Source: Isosphaera sp. (GTDB lineage: Bacteria > Planctomycetota > Phycisphaerae > Phycisphaerales > UBA1924). Taken from it: a stretch of 37,808 nt of DNA. The stretch is from NCBI GenBank assembly GCA_013822085.1, contig PNJV01000022.1:1-37808 (forward strand). Direction: 5' to 3'. Under the pieces are notes generated by a model. The model worked only from the letters and a program-made list of their open reading frames with translations, searched no databases and was not told where the DNA came from. The translations under genes and the position numbers were made by a program. Below, one piece after another: positions 17,378 to 26,237 of the stretch. Numbering within the stretch: the stretch's first letter is position 1; each line of letters opens with the position of its first letter.

Positions 17378-20300
17378 TTAGAGCTCGGGCGCAAAGCCGC
17401 GACGCAGGGTATTCTCGGTGATGGCTCGCGGCTCGACGAACTGGAGGAGGTAGTCCGAGCCGCCGGCCTTGGAGCCCACGCCGGACATGCCGAAGCCGCC
17501 GAAGGGCTGGCGCGCGACAAGCGCGCCGGTGATGCCGCGGTTGATGTAGAGGTTGCCGACGCGGAATTGCCGCTTGGCGAGCTCGATATGGGCCGGGCGT
17601 CTGGAGAAGAGGCCGCCGGTGAGCTTGTAGTCGGTGGAGTTGGCGATGCGCAGGGCGTCGTCGAAGGAGCGGGCGTGCATGAGGGCCAGGACGGGGCCGA
17701 AGACCTCGTGCTGAGCCAGCTCGTGGTCCTCGGGGACGGTCCAGAAGACGTGCGGGGGGACGTAGAGGCGGCCGGTCGCGGCGGGGAGGCCGGCGGGGAC
17801 TGGGAGCGTGGCGTGGGAGAGCCCCGAGGCGATGGCGCGGTGGATGTAGCCGGAGACCTTGGCGTGGGCGTCGGCGTCGATGACGGGCCCGATGTCGGTG
17901 CCTGGGAGGGCGGGGTCGCCGATGGTCAGGGCGCGGGTGGCGGCGACGAGGCGGTCGCGGAAGGTTGAGAAGTGGTGGCCGTCGGGGCCGTCGGGGTCGA
18001 CGACGATGGCCCGCGAGCATGCGGAGCACTTCTGGCCCTGGAAGCCGAAGGCCGAGTGGCGCACGCCCAGGACGGCCTCGTCTGGGTCTGCGGAGGTGTC
18101 GATGATGACGGCGTTCTTGCCGCCCATCTCGGCGATGACCTTTTTGACGTGAGGCGGGGCCGGCGGCGTGGGCGAAGCGAACGGGGAGGCGGGCGCCGCG
18201 GCGTGGAGGATGTCCAGGCCGACGTCGCGCGAGCCGGTGAAGGCGATGATGGCCACGCGCGGGTCGCGGACGAGGGCGGCGCCGACGGTGTGGCCCAGGC
18301 CTGGCAGGAATTGGAGGACGGCCTGGGTCTTGGACTGGAGCTGGTGGCGCAGGGCCGCGTCGAGGGCGTCGAAGAGGGCCTTGGCGGTGGCGGGGGTCTG
18401 CTCGGCGGGCTTGAGGACGACGGTGTTGCCGGTGACCAGGGCCGCGGCGGTCATGCCGGTGCAGATGGCCAGCGGGAAGTTCCAGGGGCTGATGACGGCG
18501 GCGACGCCGCGGGGCTGGAAGAGGGCCTCGTCGAGCTCGCCGATGAATCGGCCGAGGCGGCGGCGGGCGAAGAGCTGGGGCGCCAGGCGTGCGTAGAACT
18601 GGCAGAAGTCGATGGCCTCGGCGACGTCGGCGTCGGCCTCGCGCCAGGTCTTGCCCGACTCGCGGATCATGACGGCGGCCAGGTGGTCTCGGCGTCGGCG
18701 GAGGGACTCGGCGGCGGCCACGAGCGCGCGCGAGCGTCGAAGCGGGTCGGCGTCGCGCCAGAGTGGGAAGGCGTCGGCGGCGCGCTGGACGGCGCGGGCG
18801 GCGTCGGCGGGGGTGGTCGCGGCGTGGTCGATGGGCTCGGGGCGTGCCGCCGCGACGGCGGCGGCGAAGGCGGCGTGCTGGTCGGGCTTGGAGAAGTCGC
18901 GCAGGGGCTCGTTGGCGAAGGGCCTGCCGTCGTCCAGGCCCTCGACGGCCGGGGAGAGGGCGTGCCGCTCGGGGGCGGAGAGGTCGGCGACCGCGTCCGG
19001 GTCGAGCGGGGTGAGCGGGTCGTGGGGCTTGGCCGAGCCGTTGAGTGGCCCGGCCGGGGCGCCCGGGTGCGTGTGGCTGGGGGCCGGGGGGTGCACGAAC
19101 GGGGAGGCGAGCAGGCGGGCGGGGTCGGCGTTGTCGAGGAAGCCGGCCTTGAGCCAGGACTCGTTGGAGGTGTTCTCCAGGAGCCGGCGCACCAGGTAAG
19201 CCATGCCGGGGATCATCTGGCCGACGGGCACGTACTGGCGGACGCGCAGGCCCATCTCGGCGGCGGCGTGCTTGAGCTGGTCGGCCATGCCGTGGAGCAT
19301 CTGGAGCTCAAGGGCGCTGCGTGGCAGGCCGCGGCGGTCCAGGCCGGCCACCGCGGCGGCGATGGAGCGCGCGTTGTGCGAGCCCAGGGCCAGCGTGACG
19401 CCGCCGGCGGCGGCGGCGGCGGCGGGCGTGGGCGGCGTGGCGCTCAGGAAGACCTGGGCCATGGTCTCGAAGCAGGCGTCGGTGTGCCGCTTGCGCGTCC
19501 AGACGGGGCAGGGCCAGCCGGCCATCTCGCTGTGGACGACGTGGTAATCCCAGTAGGCGCCCTTGACCAGTCGCACGGTGAGGCGCCGGCGCCGGCGCGC
19601 GGCCCAGTCGCAGACACGGCGGGCGTCGTCTGGGCCGGAGCGGAGGTAGGCCTGCATCGCCAGGCCGGCGTGGAAGTCGATGCGTTCGGCGGCGCGGAAG
19701 AAGAGGTCGAGGGTCAGGTCCTTGAGGTGCTCCTGCTCCATGTCGAAGTTGACAAAGACGCCGCGGTCGCGGGCCGATTCGAGGATGGGCTCGAGCCTGC
19801 GCAGGAGGTCGGCCGTGGCGCCGGGGGCGTCGATGGGGTCGGCGCGCGGCGAGAGCGCCGAGACTTTGACCGAGACGTTGGTGCGTGGGATGGGGCCCAG
19901 GTGGTCCGACTCGAGGCGGGGCGCGGCGGGCCAGGCGGCCACCTGCGCGGGGAGGTTCTCGATCAGGTCGAGGTACTTGCGCTGGTAGTGGTCGGCCTCG
20001 TCGTCGGAGACGCAGGCCTCGCCCAGGAGATCGACGGAGAAGGCGATGCCGTCGTCCCACATGGCGCGCAGGCTCGGCAGGGCCGAGGCGGCGTCGGTGC
20101 CGGCGATGAACTTCTGGGCCATGCCGGTGATCTGCTTGGAGATCTGCGAGACGGCCAGGCCCTTGGCGATCGAGCCGGCGGCGATGGCGGTGGAGATCAC
20201 CGCGGGCACCGAGACGCCCGGCTGGGAGAGGGAGTCGCGGAGGTGGTCGTAGATGTCGTCGGTGCCGCGGAGGGTGGGGAAGGCGTCGACGAAGCGGAAG

Positions 20301-20587
20301 AGCTGGACCTTGAAGGCGGGGTCCTTCATGGACCAGTTCATCAGGGCGTCGGAGTAGAACTGCGACGAGAGGACGCCCGCGCGGTGGGCGCGGGCCCGGG
20401 TCAGGAGCTCGGCGCCGATCTGCGCGATGCGCGCCTCGGCGGGGGCGTCGTGCGGCGAGGGGCCGGGGCCGGCGTCCTTGCGGGTGACCACGCGGGGGGG
20501 CGCGGGGGCGTCGTGGGGCGTGCCGGCGAGGTGCGCGGGGGCGGCCGGCGCGGCGGGGCGCGGCGTGCGGCGGGAGAACCAAGCCAT
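17378..20587 (-). CDS. putA: Bifunctional proline dehydrogenase / L-glutamate gamma-semialdehyde dehydrogenase
   Basis: This 1069-residue enzyme oxidises proline to glutamate in two steps. The FAD-dependent PRODH barrel spans about residues 80-500, with NVSVKVSALSPRADP, FVNFDMEQEHLKDLTLDLFF, RLVKGAYWDYH near 339 and a later LGSHNARS. The ALDH domain spans about 570-1065, with ISPWNFPLAICTG, FTGSRDVG, the general-base Glu in VIAEMGGKNAVIID near 818 and the catalytic Cys in GFQGQKCSACSRA near 852. The N-terminal ribbon-helix-helix repressor domain of E. coli PutA is missing, so this is not an autoregulator. A Pro/Ala-rich tail of about 50 residues precedes the PRODH domain. GAGG lies 8 bases before the ATG. 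The Cld-like gene follows directly. Confidence 0.96.
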   Translation of the reverse strand: MAWFSRRTPRPAAPAAPAHLAGTPHDAPAPPRVVTRKDAGPGPSPHDAPAEARIAQIGAELLTRARAHRAGVLSSQFYSDALMNWSMKDPAFKVQLFRFVDAFPTLRGTDDIYDHLRDSLSQPGVSVPAVISTAIAAGSIAKGLAVSQISKQITGMAQKFIAGTDAASALPSLRAMWDDGIAFSVDLLGEACVSDDEADHYQRKYLDLIENLPAQVAAWPAAPRLESDHLGPIPRTNVSVKVSALSPRADPIDAPGATADLLRRLEPILESARDRGVFVNFDMEQEHLKDLTLDLFFRAAERIDFHAGLAMQAYLRSGPDDARRVCDWAARRRRRLTVRLVKGAYWDYHVVHSEMAGWPCPVWTRKRHTDACFETMAQVFLSATPPTPAAAAAAGGVTLALGSHNARSIAAAVAGLDRRGLPRSALELQMLHGMADQLKHAAAEMGLRVRQYVPVGQMIPGMAYLVRRLLENTSNESWLKAGFLDNADPARLLASPFVHPPAPSHTHPGAPAGPLNGSAKPHDPLTPLDPDAVADLSAPERHALSPAVEGLDDGRPFANEPLRDFSKPDQHAAFAAAVAAARPEPIDHAATTPADAARAVQRAADAFPLWRDADPLRRSRALVAAAESLRRRRDHLAAVMIRESGKTWREADADVAEAIDFCQFYARLAPQLFARRRLGRFIGELDEALFQPRGVAAVISPWNFPLAICTGMTAAALVTGNTVVLKPAEQTPATAKALFDALDAALRHQLQSKTQAVLQFLPGLGHTVGAALVRDPRVAIIAFTGSRDVGLDILHAAAPASPFASPTPPAPPHVKKVIAEMGGKNAVIIDTSADPDEAVLGVRHSAFGFQGQKCSACSRAIVVDPDGPDGHHFSTFRDRLVAATRALTIGDPALPGTDIGPVIDADAHAKVSGYIHRAIASGLSHATLPVPAGLPAATGRLYVPPHVFWTVPEDHELAQHEVFGPVLALMHARSFDDALRIANSTDYKLTGGLFSRRPAHIELAKRQFRVGNLYINRGITGALVARQPFGGFGMSGVGSKAGGSDYLLQFVEPRAITENTLRRGFAPEL

Positions 20588-20923
20588 GGGTGAGCCTCGG
20601 GGTGGAGCGCGGGGCCGGACGCTGCCCGGGCCACGCGCCGCCGGTGAGAGCGACCGCTGACTTTACGTCGGGGCCGACGCCGGGCTGGGCGGCCTGGGCG
20701 TGGCGTGTGGACGGGTTGCATGCGCGCATGGGGCTCGGCGGCGTCTGGCTCGGTGGTGGTCGGCAGGGCGTGCGCGGGTGGCGCGGGGCGGGTGCACGAA
20801 CAGGGGGCGTACGGGCGCGGTCGCGGGTGCATCCGGGCAGCGCACCAGACGAACTCGAATGGTGGCAGGCACGTCGCAATGATTCGGGTGCCCGCGCACG
20901 CCGCGGGCGGAACGGAGCGAGCT
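20588..20923. other. Divergent intergenic region with a 12-bp palindrome
   Basis: The 336-bp spacer separates putA (minus) and the glycine-zipper gene (plus). CATGCGCGCATG at 20719-20730 is a perfect palindrome and could be an operator, but there is no second copy nearby. No convincing ORF or promoter pair was identified. Confidence 0.35.
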
Positions 20924-21190
20924 ATGCGCGGCACACGGTCGGGTATGGGCAGGGCGGCGCTGGGGCTGGTGACCGCTGGGGCTGTGGTCATGAGCGGGTG
21001 CAACAACGCGGGCGAGGGCGCGCTCTCCGGGGCGGCGCTTGGCGCGCTGGGCGGGCTGGCCATCGGCTCGCTGACCGGGTCGGCGGGCAAGGGGGCCGCG
21101 ATCGGTGCCATCGGCGGCGCGGTCGCTGGCGGCGTGATCGGCGATCAGAACCAGCGCAACCGAGAGAACAGCCAGAAGTACTACCGCTGA
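20924..21190 (+). CDS. Glycine-zipper lipoprotein-like protein
   Basis: This 88-residue protein has a signal peptide (ALGLVTAGAVVMSGC) ending in a lipobox-like MSGC, and then a glycine-zipper segment with small residues at regular spacing (ALSGAALGALGGLAIGSL and GAAIGAIGGAVAGGVIG). A polar tail (DQNQRNRENSQKYYR) closes it. This is the YMGG/osmotically-inducible lipoprotein type, usually an outer-membrane or periplasmic protein of unknown mechanism. GGAG lies 8 bases before the ATG at 20924; a second ATG seven codons later is possible. Its stop overlaps the end of the convergent gene by ten bases. Confidence 0.85.
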   Translation: MRGTRSGMGRAALGLVTAGAVVMSGCNNAGEGALSGAALGALGGLAIGSLTGSAGKGAAIGAIGGAVAGGVIGDQNQRNRENSQKYYR

Positions 21191-22230
21191 CCGCGCGGGG
21201 GGGCGTGGGGGGTCGTGCCGGGGTCGTCGGCGGGCAGGTCGGCGGGCGCGTTGGCCAGCTCGTCAGCGGGGTCGCCGGGGAAATCGTCGGCTGGGTCGTC
21301 GGGGGTCTCGCTGCCGGCGGGCCGAGCCGGCGGGGGCTCGTAGATGGCTGCGCGGCAGGCCTCTTCGAGACGCTGGTGGAGCTTCTCGTGGTCGGGGTGC
21401 GCTTCGAGACGCTGGAGGAGCTCCTCGACGCGCGCAGCGGCGGGCCTGCCCTGGGCGACGGACGCGATGGCCTCGTCGCCGAGCAGCTCGGCGGTGTGGA
21501 TGAACCACGCGACCGGGGGCAGGTCGGCCATGGGCGAGGTGTCCGGCGCTGCCGCGTGCTCGTCCTGCTCGGGGGTGGGCGTGGCGGTGGGCGTGGTGGC
21601 GGCGGTGGGCTTGCGGCTGCGGCGCGGCGCGGGCGGCTGCTGCTGCTGCGGCGGCGGCTTGGGCGGGGCCTGGGAGGCGTCGGCGGAGTGCTCCACCAGC
21701 TCCGGGCGTGCCGGCGTGGGCGCGACGAGGTGCGGGTGGGCGCGGATCGCCTCGGGCATGGCCCAGGGCTCGGGTCGGCGGGCCGGCGCGGGGACGCGGA
21801 CGCGGACGGTCACCGGGCCGTGCGCGACGACGGGCCACAGGCCGGTGCGCGTCAGCGGCTCGCGCGTGAGGACCAGCGCGGGGACCTCGGCTGCGTCCAG
21901 GGCCTCGCGGAGCAGGGCGCCGTCCATGCCGACGCGCGGCGGCTCGACGAGGTAGCAGCCCGGGCGGAGGTTCGCAGGCGCTGGGATCGGGCCCGTCAGG
22001 ACATAGACGGCGCCGGCGTCGGTGGCCGTGTCGCGCTTGTGCCGGCGTGCTTCCTGGAGGGGCAGGAGGATGCGCGCCATGCGCTCGTAGTCGTGGAGGC
22101 GGTGGGCCGCGGCGAGCGCGCGGAGGCAGAGGCGCTGGCACTCGAAGTACCGCCGACGGACGAGGGCCTCGGAGGCGGCCTGCATGGCCTGGTCGATGCG
22201 GTCGGAGGCGCCGGCGAGCTTGGGCTTCAT
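21181..22230 (-). CDS. Hypothetical protein with Pro/Thr-rich middle
   Basis: I do not recognise this 349-residue protein. Residues about 10-180 look folded: a helical start (ASDRIDQAMQAASEALVRRRYFECQRLCLRALAAAHRL), which resembles a TPR-like hairpin, and then GAVYVLTGPIPAP, GCYLVEPPRVGMDG and VPALVLTREPLT. A disordered Pro/Gln/Thr stretch follows (PPKPPPQQQQPPAPRRSRK). A second helical part includes VAWFIHTAELLGDEAIASV and VEELLQRLEAHPDHEKLHQR. The tail is Asp/Pro-rich. There is no signal peptide. ATG at 22230 is preferred, with GGAG nine bases upstream, over one 16 codons earlier. With the next two minus-strand genes it forms a run of unknown or poorly known genes. Confidence 0.75.
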   Translation of the reverse strand: MKPKLAGASDRIDQAMQAASEALVRRRYFECQRLCLRALAAAHRLHDYERMARILLPLQEARRHKRDTATDAGAVYVLTGPIPAPANLRPGCYLVEPPRVGMDGALLREALDAAEVPALVLTREPLTRTGLWPVVAHGPVTVRVRVPAPARRPEPWAMPEAIRAHPHLVAPTPARPELVEHSADASQAPPKPPPQQQQPPAPRRSRKPTAATTPTATPTPEQDEHAAAPDTSPMADLPPVAWFIHTAELLGDEAIASVAQGRPAAARVEELLQRLEAHPDHEKLHQRLEEACRAAIYEPPPARPAGSETPDDPADDFPGDPADELANAPADLPADDPGTTPHAPPRGQR

Positions 22231-22343
22231 GGGCGGTGCTCCGGGTGCGGCGCGGCCGGGGGTCCGCGGCGTGCTCACGGCCTGTGCTGGCGGCCGGTCG
22301 GTGGCCTGCTGACGACCGGGAGGCGGCCGATCGGCCGGTGAGC

Positions 22344-23027
22344 TTACCGCCGGGCGGCCACGTGCGCCGCCACATCGCGCAGGACACCGGCCCAGACCGC
22401 CGCGGCCCGGCGCAGGTCGTGACCGAGCACGTCGGCGACGGTGGCCCAGTCCTCGCCCTCGATGGCGGACTTGAGCTGGGCCAGCGTGGCGTTGAGCTCG
22501 TCGATGCGTTGCGGCAGCGGGACGGCCTTGGCGCTGCGGCTTGCCGGGGTGGCGGGGGCGTCGGCGTCGGGGTCGGCGTCCGAGTCGGCGTCGGGGTGGT
22601 CGCCCACCAGCACGTGGGCCAGATCGATGCCCAGGAGGGCCGGGCCCTCGTGGACGGCGCGGCGGGCGTTCTCCCAGACGCTCAGGACGGCCTGGAGCTC
22701 GGCGAAGGCCGGCTTGGACTGGCCGCGCTGGAAGTGCTCGGCGGCCCGCTGGTGGGGCTCATCGGAGGCGATGAGGACGTCGGCCATCTCCAGGAGCGTG
22801 GTGCGCACCAGGGAGCGCGGCTCGGCGGAGACGAAGCGGACCTGTGCGCCGGGGATGGGGTCGTGGCTCGGGTCGTCCAGCTCGTCCTCGGTCAGGGGGC
22901 GGTCGTTGACGTGGACCTCGACGATGACGCGCGCCAGCGCCTGGGCGGCGTGGCGGGCGGCTTGGAGGGCCGCGGCCAGCGTGGGCGTGTGCACCGACAG
23001 TTCGCGCGCGTCGAGCCAGCACTGCAT
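22344..23027 (-). CDS. Hypothetical helical protein with Asp-rich linker
   Basis: I do not recognise this 227-residue protein. It has an N-terminal region (residues 1-75) with ALQAARHAAQALARVIVEVHVNDRPLTEDEL, a TPR-like helical middle (AAEHFQRGQSKPAFAELQAVLSVWENAR), an acidic linker DADSDADPDADAPATPA and a helical end (IDELNATLAQLKSAIEGEDWATVADVLGHDL). There is no signal peptide or membrane helix. The upstream sequence has AATGAT five bases from the ATG and no ribosome site, a near match to the leaderless pattern. It shares helical-repeat style with the downstream neighbour (113 bases away), so the two may work together; this is inference. Confidence 0.75.
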   Translation of the reverse strand: MQCWLDARELSVHTPTLAAALQAARHAAQALARVIVEVHVNDRPLTEDELDDPSHDPIPGAQVRFVSAEPRSLVRTTLLEMADVLIASDEPHQRAAEHFQRGQSKPAFAELQAVLSVWENARRAVHEGPALLGIDLAHVLVGDHPDADSDADPDADAPATPASRSAKAVPLPQRIDELNATLAQLKSAIEGEDWATVADVLGHDLRRAAAVWAGVLRDVAAHVAARR

Positions 23028-23093
23028 GGGGCATCATTGCCCGGGGGGTGGGCTTGGGCGCGGGCCGGGCGGGCGGGCGGGGGGGCGGGGGCC

Positions 23094-23912
23094 TCAGGCG
23101 GCCTCGAAGAGCTCGTCGCGCTCGCCGGGGACGGTGCCGGCGACGCCGTCGCGCGTGACCAGGAACAGGCTGGGAATGATCGGGTAGGGCAGGCGCAGGA
23201 AGTCCAGGTTGACGCGCTCGGTCAGGCGGTGCACGAACTGCTCGGGACCGGTCGAGAGGGCCACGAACATGTCGCGCGCGGGGGTGGCCACGTAGAAGTC
23301 CGGGCCCAGCCGCGGCGAGAGCTGCCGGTGCAGCCCCGAGAGGATCACGCGGGCCGCGTCGTAGCCGTCCTGCTGGGAGATGATCGCGGCCTTGCCGCCC
23401 TCGCGGCTGGTGACCATCTGGAGCTCCAGGGGCGAGGAGTGCTCGCGGAGGTTCTCGCGGGCGAGGGTCTCGAGCTCGGCGGGGCTCACGCCCCAGCGGA
23501 CCGACTGCTCGGTGGTGACGCTGACGGTCATCAGCGGCATGTCGATGACGAAGACCAGCGCGGTGCCGTTGACGAAGGGGACGTGGGCCACCTGGGCGCG
23601 GTCGAGGTGCTTGAAGATGGACTCGGGCTGGATGCGCGGCATGATGCGGGCGCGGACCATGTCGAAGCTCAGCGCGGCGACCGTGGCCGCTTCGCCGGAG
23701 AAGAGCTGCTCGAGGTAGTGGTCGACGATCTCGCGCCGCCGGGACGGGTCGTGCGCGGCCAGGCGGTAGAGGTTCTCCAGGTCGAGCCTGCGCCCGTCGA
23801 CGACCAGCTCGCGCGGGCCGGTCAGCTCGATGACGCTGTTGGGCTGGAGCCGGCGGAGCGCCTGGGCGACCTGGAGATCGAACTCGTCGGGCTCGCGTGT
23901 CGGCTGGGTCAT
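23094..23912 (-). CDS. DUF1444 family protein
   Basis: This 272-residue soluble protein resembles the DUF1444 (YtpQ-like) family: an N-terminal part with ELTGPRELVVDGRRLDLENLYR and a central MVRARIMPRIQP followed by VPFVNGTALVFVIDMPLMTV, and then SVRWGVSPAELETLARENL. Its C-terminal half has DGYDAARVILSGLHRQLS, FYVATPARDMFVAL and IIPSLFLVTRDGV. Biochemical function is unknown for the family. The ATG at 23912 has only a weak AAGAGC upstream; a longer frame reaches further but has no start signal. It is the first of three collinear minus-strand genes; spacers of 66 and 113 bases would allow one transcript. Confidence 0.8.
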   Translation of the reverse strand: MTQPTREPDEFDLQVAQALRRLQPNSVIELTGPRELVVDGRRLDLENLYRLAAHDPSRRREIVDHYLEQLFSGEAATVAALSFDMVRARIMPRIQPESIFKHLDRAQVAHVPFVNGTALVFVIDMPLMTVSVTTEQSVRWGVSPAELETLARENLREHSSPLELQMVTSREGGKAAIISQQDGYDAARVILSGLHRQLSPRLGPDFYVATPARDMFVALSTGPEQFVHRLTERVNLDFLRLPYPIIPSLFLVTRDGVAGTVPGERDELFEAA

Positions 23913-24212
23913 GGTCTGCTCTTGGGCGTGCCGGCGCGCGCGTGTCCGACGCGCCGGGCTGTGTATCGTCCTTCCGATCCGCTGCGCGCGGGTGCGCGGA
24001 TGCGGCGGGGCCCGGCCGGGGGCCCTCGCGGCGCGATCGTCGCTCTGGGAGTGCTCTGACGTCCGCGAACACGCGCCGCGGCCGATCACACGCGTGTGTG
24101 CGACCGATAGCCCGGCGGCGCACGGTCTGCGCCCCGGTCAGCTCCGACGCGCACCGCCGCTGGTGCCAAGACGCGGGCGCGATGCGTCAGCGCAGCGGTG
24201 AGGCCTGGGCCC

Positions 24213-24270
24213 AAAAAGAGAACGAGGGTTCGAAATGGCCAGCCCACTTGGCCACTCCGAGCCCCTCGTT
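24213..24270 (-). terminator. Long hairpin terminator on the minus strand
   Basis: Arms 24221-24241 and 24249-24270 pair over about 18 positions, with two A-C mismatches and one bulge, around a 7-base loop. Read on the minus strand the stem is followed by CTCTTTTTGGG. No annotated gene lies upstream on that strand before the divergent promoter, so it would end an unannotated minus-strand RNA and shield the DUF1444 gene. Confidence 0.6.
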
Positions 24271-24527
24271 TCCCGGACGCCACACGGCGGCCGTTTCGGT
24301 TTTTCCCCCCCACCCCCCGATCCCACCAATCGACCGACCGTTCTCCCTACGTCCGAATGTCTGACAACGGCTGCGGTGTGACACTCGGTCCTGCCTCACG
24401 CTCACTGCGACGGCGACGGGAGAACGTTGGCAAGTGAGGTGCCAATTCAAGAAGCTGGCGTGCGTATCCAAAAACTCGGCGGATCGAGCAGAAATTGCCA
24501 TTGTTTTGTGATATATCTCAGTATGTA

Positions 24528-24556
24528 TTGCGATTTTTCGTATTTTATGATACTAT
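24528..24556 (+). promoter_or_regulatory. Promoter TTGCGA-17-TACTAT of the sigma-54 activator gene
   Basis: TTGCGA (24528-24533) and TACTAT (24551-24556) are separated by 17 bases. The -10 box ends six bases before the ATG at 24563, where no ribosome site exists, so the transcript would be leaderless. It is the best -35/-10 pair seen in the window. Confidence 0.6.
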
Positions 24557-24562
24557 TGCGAT

Positions 24563-26221
24563 ATGTCTCAATTTGTTGATTTGTTCTCGCTCGATACTCT
24601 CGTGGAATCCCTTACTTGCGGGGTTGTGCTGACGGATACGCAGTGGGTTATTAAGTCCGAGAATCAAGCTGCTCGTGACCTGATCGGTTCGCTGCGCAGC
24701 GAACCATCGGCAACCGTGGGCGAGCCAGCACGGGCACGCCGCACGGACTCGCTGGTCGGCAGGGTGCTCTGGTCGGCCTTCCGGCGGATCCCTGAGGCGA
24801 TGACCCAGCCCCTGGGCAGCCCGCTGATGAACCTGGACGTGCGCGGGGCGGAGGTCGCAGCGGGCGTGGGCGAGGCGCCCAGGTGGGCGGACATCACTGC
24901 ACGGCGGGTCGGGCTGGCTGGGGCGGGGGCGGGGGCGGGGGTGGGGGCGGGGGTGGGGGTGTCAGCGGGGGTGTGGGCGGTGGTCCTGGTGGACGTGACC
25001 GCTCGGCAGCGGGCTGAGGGCGAGGTCGGCCGGCTGCGCGCTCGGCTGGCCGAGAGCGAGGGGGCCCGGGCCCGGCTGACCACGCTCCAAGCGGAGCTTG
25101 TCGCCGGCGGGGACGGGCTGACGGCGGTTGGGCAGACCGACGCGATGGTGGGGCGGTCGGCGGCGCTGCGCGCGGTGCAGGAGCAGGTGGCCCGCGTGGC
25201 CCCGACGGACACGACGGTGCTGATCCACGGGGAGACGGGCTCGGGCAAGGAGCTGGTGGCGCGCTCGATCCACAGGCTCTCGCCCAGGGCGGGCGAGGCG
25301 TTCGTGCCGGTCAACTGCGCCGCGATGCCCGAGTCGCTCATCGAGAGCGAGCTCTTCGGGCACGAGCGGGGCGCCTTTACCGGGGCCGACCGGCGCCGGC
25401 TGGGCAAGTTCGAGCTGGCCGACGGCGGGACGCTGTTCCTCGACGAGATCGCTGAGCTGCCGATGGCCAGCCAGGCCAAGCTGCTGCGGGTGCTCCAGGA
25501 GCGGGCGTTCGAGCGCGTCGGCGGGGCCGAGCCGACACGGGTGGACGTGCGCCTGGTGGCGGCCTCGCACCGCGACCTGGCCAGGCAGGTCGAACGCGGG
25601 CGGTTCAGGGAGGACCTGTTCTACAGGCTCAACGTGTTCAAGGTCCGGGTGCCGGCCCTGCGCGAGCGACGCGAGGACATCGCCGAGCTGACCGAGCACC
25701 TGCACCAGCGTCTGGCCCGGCGGATGGGCCGGCCGGTGCTGCCGCTGAGCGACCGCTCGCTGCGGCGGATCATGGCCTACGGGTGGCCGGGCAACGTGCG
25801 CGAGCTGGCCAACGCCGTGGAGCGGGCGACGCTGCTGGCCGACGGGGGCGAGCTGGAGATCGAGCTGCCCGAGTCGCCGATCGGCCCCGCTGGGGGCGGA
25901 GGGCCGGGCACGGGGGGTATGGGGGGTGCGGGGGGTGTGGACGCTTCAGCGGGATCCGGGGCAACGGGCAGCGGCGGGGCGCGGGACTTCCTGCTCGAGC
26001 TCTCGCTCGAACAGCTCGAACGGCTGCACATCACCCACGCGCTGGAGGCGAGCGCCTACCGCGTCTTTGGCCAGGGCGGGGCTGCGGCAAGGCTGGCCAT
26101 CAACCCCAACACGCTCCTGTCGCGCATGGACAAGTACGGCATCCCCAGGCCGCGGCTGGCCCGGCGTGCCACCAAGGGGCAGGGCCGCTCGCTGGGCGGC
26201 GATGGCGGGCGCGGGGGCTGA
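24563..26221 (+). CDS. Sigma-54-dependent activator (PAS-like, AAA+, HTH)
   Basis: This 552-residue regulator drives transcription with sigma-54 RNA polymerase. An N-terminal PAS-like sensor covers about residues 10-150 and is split by a Gly/Ala/Val repeat at 119-136. A coiled-coil ([21 protein letters not shown]) leads to the AAA+ domain at about 190-430: Walker A GETGSGKE at 223-230, the sigma-54-contacting GAFTGA at 270-275, Walker B LFLDEI at 291-296 and GNVREL at 410-415. A Gly-rich linker joins a Fis-type HTH (residues about 490-530, ending [17 protein letters not shown]). No kinase gene or receiver domain is nearby, so the PAS part may sense a ligand itself. Its upstream region is unusually AT-rich. 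The target operon is unknown; no clear -24/-12 element was found. Confidence 0.94.
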   Translation: MSQFVDLFSLDTLVESLTCGVVLTDTQWVIKSENQAARDLIGSLRSEPSATVGEPARARRTDSLVGRVLWSAFRRIPEAMTQPLGSPLMNLDVRGAEVAAGVGEAPRWADITARRVGLAGAGAGAGVGAGVGVSAGVWAVVLVDVTARQRAEGEVGRLRARLAESEGARARLTTLQAELVAGGDGLTAVGQTDAMVGRSAALRAVQEQVARVAPTDTTVLIHGETGSGKELVARSIHRLSPRAGEAFVPVNCAAMPESLIESELFGHERGAFTGADRRRLGKFELADGGTLFLDEIAELPMASQAKLLRVLQERAFERVGGAEPTRVDVRLVAASHRDLARQVERGRFREDLFYRLNVFKVRVPALRERREDIAELTEHLHQRLARRMGRPVLPLSDRSLRRIMAYGWPGNVRELANAVERATLLADGGELEIELPESPIGPAGGGGPGTGGMGGAGGVDASAGSGATGSGGARDFLLELSLEQLERLHITHALEASAYRVFGQGGAAARLAINPNTLLSRMDKYGIPRPRLARRATKGQGRSLGGDGGRGG

Positions 26222-26237
26222 GGCGGGCGCGGCAGGG

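Larger units (their letters stand above)
23913..24562. other. Long divergent non-coding region, 650 bp
   Basis: No convincing protein gene is present. Features from left to right are a perfect 12-bp palindrome CACACGCGTGTG (24087-24098), a large hairpin with a minus-strand T-tract (24213-24270), and an abrupt AT-rich zone from about 24430 to the ATG at 24563. Within the AT zone, GATATATCTCA (24510-24520) and GATATGTCTCA (24560-24570) form a near repeat 50 bp apart, the second one overlapping the start codon of the sigma-54 activator. The AT zone is the most AT-rich stretch of the window by eye. Confidence 0.6.

Noticed and set aside
17972-20593. 873-residue open frame antisense to putA
   Set aside because: Gly/Val/Ala/Glu-only composition is typical of the reverse strand of high-GC genes; the sense frame has full enzyme motifs.
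24225-24240. tRNA-like T-arm sequence GGTTCGAAA
   Set aside because: No acceptor, D-arm or anticodon arm can be formed around it; it belongs to the long hairpin.
24187-24501. 104-residue ORF on the minus strand in the AT-rich/hairpin region
   Set aside because: It has no ribosome site and no -10 box at leaderless distance, runs through the terminator hairpin, and the protein has no domain-like pattern.
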